64,000 nucleotides of DNA, from the NCBI RefSeq assembly GCF_002099425.1, contig NW_018344058.1, positions 124,001 to 188,000 on the forward strand, written 5' to 3'. Shown one piece after another: positions 57,701 through 64,000 of this stretch. Below the pieces are notes generated by a model, which worked only from the letters and a program-made list of their open reading frames with translations, ran no database searches and had not been told where the DNA came from. Origin of the DNA: Phascolarctos cinereus (taxonomy: Eukaryota > Chordata > Mammalia > Diprotodontia > Phascolarctidae). The translations under genes were made by a program, and so were the position numbers. How positions within the stretch are numbered: position 1 is the stretch's first letter; each line of letters begins with the position of its first letter.

Positions 57701-58360
57701 TATTTTTATAGTTAAGTAGTACTATCTAATTAAACTTGATTTGCTTGTAAAGGCCCATGGCTAGCTGTATTTGTATTTCACTTATTATAGGGCAGACTTT
57801 GGCAATCCTGGAAGTGTTGGAGGGTAGCATCAGGCCATTCTGTCCGGCACACATCTCAAAAATATGGCCACTGAAAGGTAACTTCATTACCCAAAAAGTT
57901 CCCAAATTGCCCATTTAATTGTATGTCTTAGTGTAATATGGAAACCATAAAGAAATGCTTCTACTGCTACCCAAGTAAATCACATGGCAAATTCAGCACC
58001 ACACCCTGCCCAACTCACTTCCTAATAGTAAGCAATAGGAAAGTGTTGCCAAACCCTACTACAGATATGCTAATGAATTTTATTATTCCCAAAATACTAT
58101 TAAAAGCCAAGTTGTCTTTACCAGACTATGTGAATAGAAACAACATTCAATTATGAGTCTTTTCATTATATATCAATGACATTCCCTATGTCCCCAAGAA
58201 AAACAAATAAATGGGCAAAAGTTAGCATAAATGATGGTTTAGAACTAGAGTAATATATAAACCCACATAGTGAGGATGTGAGATTTTGGAGGAAGCTTCC
58301 AAAGCTGTTGCAGGTAGTAGAGCAGTATCGACTACAGTGAAGAACAGCTCTGTAGCTCAA

Positions 58361-58388
58361 TATATACATATATATATATATATATATA
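58361..58388. repeat. (TA)n microsatellite
   Basis: TATATACA followed by about ten TA units. Confidence 0.9.
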
Positions 58389-59487
58389 GCAATGTGAACT
58401 TGTAGCTTTAGGACCATCAAAAAGCATGTAAACATTATCCAAATATAATTAGTCTAAAGCCCCAACTAAAGTGCAGAATGGTCCAAAACACTTCCAAAAC
58501 TGTAAGAAGGGCCAGCTGTCCTTCGTTGGTCTGATTCTATACACACACTAAAAGAAACCTTTATTTGAAGGAGCTAAAACAAATTGGATAAATTCCCTAT
58601 ATTAAGCTCTAGTCAAAAAAAAAAAAAATTCCAGCACACTTTTGATGTCTCTTTCAAGGGAAGTCAATGAACCACTTGTGCTGCATTTTCAAATGACTGG
58701 AGGAGAAAAAGATTTACCATCCTTGTGAGTTTTATTTCCTATACATAATTTCCTGGATTTTTGCGAAAATGTTAATATACCTGTTAATTTCCCAAGCACT
58801 GCTACCCTTTAACAGGAGAAAATACATTATTACAGATGGTGACTTTAAGAACTTTCTTTCAAAGACAAAAATCTAGTTTCTTACAGGTAATTTATTAAAG
58901 TTTGGTTAATCTGAGTGACGATAACATGCAAGATTACATTTCATTTGATTTCCCTATTTCAGTTAGAGAAAAAATCACAAGAGTGAATTTTAGTATTTTT
59001 TTAAAATGATGCATAAAGCATAAATCACAACGAAACCCATACATTTACTTCATGGATAAAATGCCTTTTCTAAATACAAATACATGTGGCAAATACTCAT
59101 AATTCATGATTGCATTTTTTTTATTTTATGCTACTTTGCTTGCCGAATGCATGCTTATGAAGTTTAAAAGAGCACAATCCAATTACTTGGCATTAAGTTT
59201 AAGATGGACAAAATTAAGGCTGCTCATTAAGATGGCTCCACACTTCCTTATCGTTGGAACTGAAAATATGCTGCCACCTTAACAACATAGAATTGCAATG
59301 CCTGATATTTATAATCTGGCAGTTTTTTAGACCTAGGTGAACTACTGCACTGTTTTTATGAACTGTAACATCTCATAATATGTATGTTAACAGATTTTGT
59401 ATAATGCAAAACTTTACAGAAAGCTATTTGGATGTTTATTTCTACAAAAAAATTCTCAAGATGACTTGGATCATTGTTTACTGTACA

Positions 59488-59493
59488 AATAAA
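59488..59493 (+). promoter_or_regulatory. KCNH7: Candidate distal poly(A) signal (AATAAA)
   Basis: AATAAA is preceded by TGTA (at 59482-59485) and followed within 30 bases by TTGTACATTG and AGTGTAAGTT, a plausible GU-containing downstream element. It would end a 9.2-kb 3' UTR. Other AATAAA copies exist nearby (for example near 57366 and 59933). Confidence 0.3.
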
Positions 59494-60179
59494 AGCACTT
59501 GTACATTGACAGTGTAAGTTACTCAATAATTTACAACACTAACAAGAAGACTTAGAATATGACTGAATTCACAAAATCAACCAACCAACCACACTTATAA
59601 TCCAGTCATGAGCACACACCAAAGTCTATATACATCTAAATTTTTAAGTCACTGATTTAGATATTTTATAGATATTATCGTAATTACTATAACACAAAAA
59701 GAGCTTCAAGAGCTGGTTGCATTTTAATATCAAAAATACTGAGCAAAATCATAATTATGCTTAATATTTTGTGAAAATATTTAATGTAAAAAGCAATATG
59801 ATTATCTAGCAATTTACAAGAAAAATTAAAAATACACGAAAACTTCAAAACAAACCTTTAACCACCATGTGCAAAAGGCAGTGGGACTTTGAGTACACAT
59901 CTTAAATAAGAGAAGTATAGAATTATCAAACTCAATAAAAAGGATGTTTAAACTGAGCAAATTAGTTGTCAACAACAGTTAGTTATAATAGACCGGCAGC
60001 ATGATACATTGCAGTGGCGTCAAATTCAAACAGAAATGATTCCTGAAGGGCACATATTGACTTAGAAAACTACCAATTAATATTATCTATGTCGTACTGT
60101 ATTTTTATTTATTTTAGTAAACATTTCCCAATTACATTTTAATCTGGTTCAGGCAGCACTACAGAGTTTACAGGTTCCA

Positions 60180-60420
60180 AGTTTGGCAACTCTGGTTTGG
60201 TTGGTAAACAGTAAGTGGGCCTTGAAGCCAGGAACACTTGGGCACTTGGGTTCGATACTTAATTGACACATAGTATCGGGTCAAGTACCTTACCTCTCTG
60301 CACCTTGGCAATTCTCTAAGACTGTCAGTTGCTGAGAGGTTGCAGACCTGCATTAGTACAGGGAGTGTCATCTCCTGGGATTTCCCTATGCCAAGGCAAT
60401 AAAAGATCTAGTCCTTACCT
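60180..60420 (+). mobile_element. CORE-SINE (MIR/THER-like)
   Basis: 'aacagtaagtgggccttgaa', 'ttaccttacctctctgcacc'-like core, 'gacctgcattagtacaggga', 'ttccctatgccaaggcaata' and 'agatctagtccttacc'. Confidence 0.65.
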
Positions 60421-61077
60421 CTACTGTTAGCTACAGCTTATGATTCTTCTATAAAGTCTAAACCAAAAATACATATTTTACTATGGCTCTGTCAACTTCT
60501 TCCCACACTGACAAACTGTTGTCATATGAAAGCAGACTGAACAGTTGATGGGAGTAGGCAGTATTTAAGAGGGGAAAGGTATTTATGGGAATAGAAAGAA
60601 TTTAAAGACTGTGCATGGCTTCCAGATAAGTCCTCTTTAAACATTCAAGTTTAAAAATATACATATTACTTACTGAAATTTAAAGGCAACCAGTAACTGT
60701 AGACTAGCAATGTTAAATTGGCTATACTTTGCTTTTCAGAAATTATAAAAGTGAATGTTGATTTAAATTTCTATTTGTGCTATGAAAGTTTTTATCAATA
60801 TGCTGCCATCTGCCCTCACACTTTAAATGGATAATTGTTATTTCTCTTAAACCACTGTAACTTTAAATGTTAAATTACTTTTTGGAAACTAGAGAAAAAA
60901 CTGCGTATCACTTAGCTCATATACCACATGTTAACTATATTCTCTGTCATATAGCGCCACTAACCCTTCAGAAGGTTTTCAAGTAATATATAACTTAATC
61001 TTTTTCTATTTTCAAGTTCCTTGAAATGTTTAAGATAAAATTGGAAATGTCTATGAAGTAAAAGGGCTAGAAGCTTA

Positions 61078-61235
61078 GAGATAAATGGGACCATAGAAGT
61101 ATTACAGTTCAAGCCCTTCAGTTTATAAATAAGGAAACTGTTCTCACTGAAGTGGTGACTAGCTAATGGTAGTGATGGGACTAGAATCCAGGTCTCCTGA
61201 CTTCTACAGGGTCCTTTGTTTTTATCACCACATCA
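61078..61235 (-). mobile_element. MIR/L3-like remnant, antisense
   Basis: 'agtttataaataaggaaact', 'ggtagtgatgggactagaat', 'ccaggtctcctgacttctac'. Confidence 0.6.
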
Positions 61236-62139
61236 GGCTAAATAAAATAAAACACTTCCCCACAGTTAATTTATCTACTAATGGTAGGCCAAAAGGAGTC
61301 AATCATTCAGTTATTGCAACATGATAATAATATGGAGTTCTAAGTGAAGTTCTAAGTTTTTATAGTGCCTAGCACACTGCTGTTTGTTGCTGGACTGGTG
61401 CCAAAGCAATTCAACCAAATAAGTCAAAGCTGTTTTTAAAAAATACTGTTTAAACAAAGCAACTAGTTGGCTCATTTCTTTTAAATTTTCAACCATTATT
61501 TTGGCACCATGTAAAACTTACAGTAAATAATAGATGTTGACATTTTCATTCAAAGTACCTTCATTACAGATACTGGGATGTAAACCACATTCCCTTAACT
61601 TCATGTTTTCAGGTTTTACTTTCACTAATGAAAGAGGTCAAATAAAACTGTGAATTATAAGCTTGTCACTAAAATAAACAAATGAAACAGATGGAAAAAT
61701 ATGTTAGCAAAGAACAGCAAAGAAAATCTTAGGTCTACTGGTTCACATAAGAAAATACTGTGGTAACTCTCAGGCAACTGATCATCATCAAACTACTACT
61801 TCTGTTTTTCCCCTTTAGGTACAATTAGGTTTTTTCTTCCTAATTACATGAACAACAAACATTGGTACAAAAACCCAGTTTCTTCTTATTAATTTCCTAC
61901 TGTTTATACATAATGTTTATAAACTACAGGAAAAAGTTTATTTTCAAGTTTTAGACTTTTTACCTAACCATTCTTCAATTTATCATTCTGGTTAAATATA
62001 TTCCAAAGCCAAAATCACCCAAGAATGTAAAGGTAAAAAGATTAGTCTCATGCTTGGTATTTACTTTTCATTAATCATAACACTGGATTTTAAAGTATGC
62101 AGATAAAAAAATATGCAGTAATGCTTTTTCAGATTATGA

Positions 62140-62329
62140 CATCGTAAACAAAACCACGTTTATTGCTCTGAACTGTGCACCAAGATTAAAACAGTTATAC
62201 AGATACAGGCAGGAACAAAGAGAAATCCAGAAGAGCTGGAGTTCACAACAGGTTCAGTTACAGTTCTTTCTGAGTAGAAGAATTCACAGGATTCTCTCTC
62301 TCCCCCAACATTCTTTATCAGTTGGGCAC
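62140..62329 (-). other. GCA: GCA 3' UTR (short form)
   Basis: This is the minus-strand sequence after the GCA stop. An AATAAA signal lies on the minus strand at 62164-62159, 166 bases past the stop, followed by a T/G-rich stretch (GGTTTTGTTTACG), so cleavage is likely around 62130-62145. Longer forms cannot be excluded. Confidence 0.6.
62159..62164 (-). promoter_or_regulatory. GCA: GCA poly(A) signal AATAAA
   Basis: This is the canonical hexamer on the minus strand (TTTATT on +), the first convincing one after the GCA stop, with a T/G-rich element just beyond it. Confidence 0.6.
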
Positions 62330-62347
62330 TCATATGGCCATAGTACC
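62330..62347 (-). CDS. GCA: GCA (grancalcin) last coding exon: five codons plus stop
   Basis: On the minus strand a pyrimidine-rich tract ends in gtttttgcag and is followed by GGT ACT ATG GCC ATA TGA, which reads GTMAI-stop. This is exactly the C-terminus I remember for human grancalcin, a Ca2+-binding penta-EF-hand protein of granulocytes that dimerises through its fifth EF hand and moves to membranes when calcium rises. The gene lies next to KCNH7 in human in the same convergent orientation, which strongly supports the call despite the tiny size. The exon starts in phase 0, after the codon expected to be Gln (FLQ). The preceding exon, which should encode the end of EF5 (FIYDDFLQ), was not found up to 64000. 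The longer open frame across this place (62160-62381) is a different frame and is not the gene. Confidence 0.85.
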   Translation of the reverse strand, partial: GTMAI

Positions 62348-64000
62348 CTGCAAAAACTAAAGCAAAAAGCAAAGTTACCACTTGACAGAAAGAAAAGTAT
62401 GCTCAAAGATGATTCTTTAAAAAAACATTATTTTACCATGACCTGTCTTGGCAACAAGAAAATAAAGGTACAAGAATAACTGCAACCTTCAATTCTTGTC
62501 AAAATGTCAAAATTCCTAGTGTTGTTTTGTGAGGGTTTGTACTCTGATTTTAATTAAATCATCTGACTACATTCCCACAGAAGTATTTTCATAATTTCCC
62601 CCTTTGGAAATCTCAAAGGTCTGGCCATTCAAACCAGTTTCTAATAAAACAATAGTTCAAACTCCAGCTTGACAAAAGTATGCGTAACTAATATATTATT
62701 ATTATGTCATGTTCTTGACAAAAACATCTCTATCACTTCTATATTTCAACAAGGTTAATAGCCACCAGACAGTGAGTTACTTCTCAGATAATAAAAATAC
62801 AATTGTATGTTAGAAAATATATTTGTTAAAGCTTTTTTTGAGATGTATTTAGCTACTGATAAATATAAATCAAACCAGCATAAACAAAAATACCCTAAAT
62901 ATTAAAATGCAAGAAAGGCATATGCCAGTGTGTGTATATGTGTATGAGTGTGTACACAGCTTCAAAAATGAGGTTAGTAATAGAAATAAAAAGGTTAAGT
63001 TTAGAAATTTGTTAGTGATTATTAACACCAAGATTTGAAGTCTTATTTTTTTCTCCTAGAAGGAAACCAATTTCCAGTCAAATTTTATTTAAAAAAGAAA
63101 AGAATAGAATCTAGACCAGACTTATGATTTCCTTGATAATAGAAAATGACCAATGCAAATGCACATTTGCTCTCTAACTTACAGTAAGAGCGCATACTTT
63201 AAGAGTATACATAGAGGCAAGTGAGTCACTTGCCCAGGGCATGCAACTATTATATGTCAGAAGCCATGTTAACCCAGGTCTTCCTGATTCCAAGGCCAAG
63301 TTTGTTTATCCACTAAATCATGATGCCACTCACAGAAATTAAGATACCATATTCTCTTGCAAACACTTAGAAGATAGAGGGTATTCAAAAATAAAATGTT
63401 CAGAAAAGAAAGTATGCTTTCCATCTTCAACATAAAAATAAATTTTTATTTTATTTTAAAGTTTTAGGTTTTGTACAACTTATGAGAGGACAGGACAACA
63501 TATTAAGGGGACCAAAGGCCCCTAATCATTTTGGACACTTGTCAAGAAAGCTAGAATATAATACAGAATGAATATTAAATATATTAAACATGGTACTCAC
63601 ATCATCATATACAAAGTTTACAAAACCTTGTTGCATGCTGTCTCTTCTCCTAAAGAAATCTTCAAACAGAAAGTAATTATAAATTTTTATACTTATTTTA
63701 GTAAAATTTGTATTTTTAAAATTTCTGGTACAGTTTTTAAAGTTTTTAGTAGTTATACATGCAATTAAATAAGACCTTTAGAATTCTTAGCAACAACAAT
63801 AAACCTTTCATGATTAAAGTTCGAATGATTTTTTTCCTATGCTGAAGGACAAATCAAGTTCAGCGTTTTAAAATTAGCCCTAAAACTAGCAAAATATGAG
63901 AAGACATATCAAAATTATACAGGAAAGAAGTGCTTAAAAACTACAGATATTATTTATTCTGATAGCAAGTATTTAAGCACAAGAAAAGTCTGAACAACAT
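62348..64000 (-). other. GCA: GCA last intron (partial)
   Basis: This minus-strand intron ends with the acceptor at 62348-62350. It is AT-rich, with one degraded MIR-like SINE at 63200-63325, a TG-rich patch at 62925-62960 and no exon that I can see up to the window edge. Confidence 0.75.
63200..63325 (-). mobile_element. MIR/MAR1-like SINE remnant, antisense
   Basis: 'tcacttgcccagggcatgca', 'aacccaggtcttcctgattc', 'tttatccactaaatcatgat'. Confidence 0.65.

Larger units (their letters stand above)
50269..59510 (+). other. KCNH7: Repeat-poor region after the KCNH7 stop; probable 3' UTR, extent uncertain
   Basis: The KCNH7 3' UTR must begin at 50269. A possible early poly(A) signal ATTAAA lies at 50422-50427 and a possible distal AATAAA at 59488-59493. 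Over these 9 kb I recognise only one clear SINE-like remnant (54540-54720), against roughly one SINE per 1-2 kb in the denser parts of the introns. The sequence is rich in ATTTA and TGTAAATA-type motifs (for example near 50456 and 56470), which bind AU-rich-element and Pumilio proteins in known 3' UTRs. Whether the transcript really extends this far cannot be read from the sequence. Confidence 0.5.
59511..62139. other. Intergenic spacer between KCNH7 and GCA 3' ends
   Basis: This is AT-rich sequence between the two convergent genes. I recognise a CORE-SINE at 60180-60420 and a MIR/L3-like remnant at 61078-61235; nothing else can be named. Confidence 0.6.

Noticed and set aside
62160-62381. 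73-residue minus-strand ORF with a hydrophobic start
   Set aside because: It overlaps the GCA last exon, splice acceptor and 3' UTR in a different frame; the true coding part is only GTMAI-stop.
1-64000. CRISPR arrays, bacterial operons, riboswitches, phage or plasmid features
   Set aside because: None is seen; the window is vertebrate nuclear DNA with spliced genes and mammalian repeats.

Overview
The window is nuclear DNA from a marsupial mammal. It is AT-rich and intron-dominated, and it is dense with marsupial SINEs: MAR1, a tRNA-headed SINE with an RTE-type tail that ends in CAA repeats, and the shorter WSINE1-type SINE. It also holds MIR/THER-type CORE-SINEs, L2/CR1-clade LINEs and antisense L1 pieces. 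The WSINE1-type copies point towards an Australian marsupial, but this is an inference from remembered repeat families.

The only protein-coding genes I can support are parts of two neighbours that face each other tail to tail. On the + strand are the last six coding exons of KCNH7 (ERG3, Kv11.3), a voltage-gated potassium channel: 2285-2490, 4424-4523, 24859-25125, 36791-36959, 47513-47705 and 49999-50268. All six have AG/GT borders and compatible phases, and together they encode about 400 C-terminal residues: the end of the cyclic-nucleotide-binding-homology domain, the distal linker, the coiled coil and the channel C-terminus. On the - strand is the last coding exon of GCA (grancalcin), only five codons plus stop at 62330-62347, with a short 3' UTR. 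This convergent KCNH7-GCA order matches the human locus as I know it.

Layout: 1-2284 is the end of a KCNH7 intron. 2285-50268 is exons and repeat-filled introns. 50269 to about 59510 is an unusually repeat-poor, AT-rich stretch that may be a very long KCNH7 3' UTR. About 59510-62140 is intergenic, and 62140-64000 is the GCA 3' end and its last intron. Mobile-element content includes a long decayed L2/CR1-clade LINE split by a hAT element (18110-20470), an L2 copy at 48220-49075, SINEs nested in older repeats, two fossil LTR-derived segments (33847-34318 and about 45565-46305) and one inverted duplication (26584-26868 against 27402-27689).

I found no new gene system. The most notable structures are an in-frame KCNH7 exon (24859-25125) bracketed by complementary SINEs, an LTR-derived segment carrying the marks of LINE-driven retrocopying, and the repeat-poor region behind the KCNH7 stop codon.
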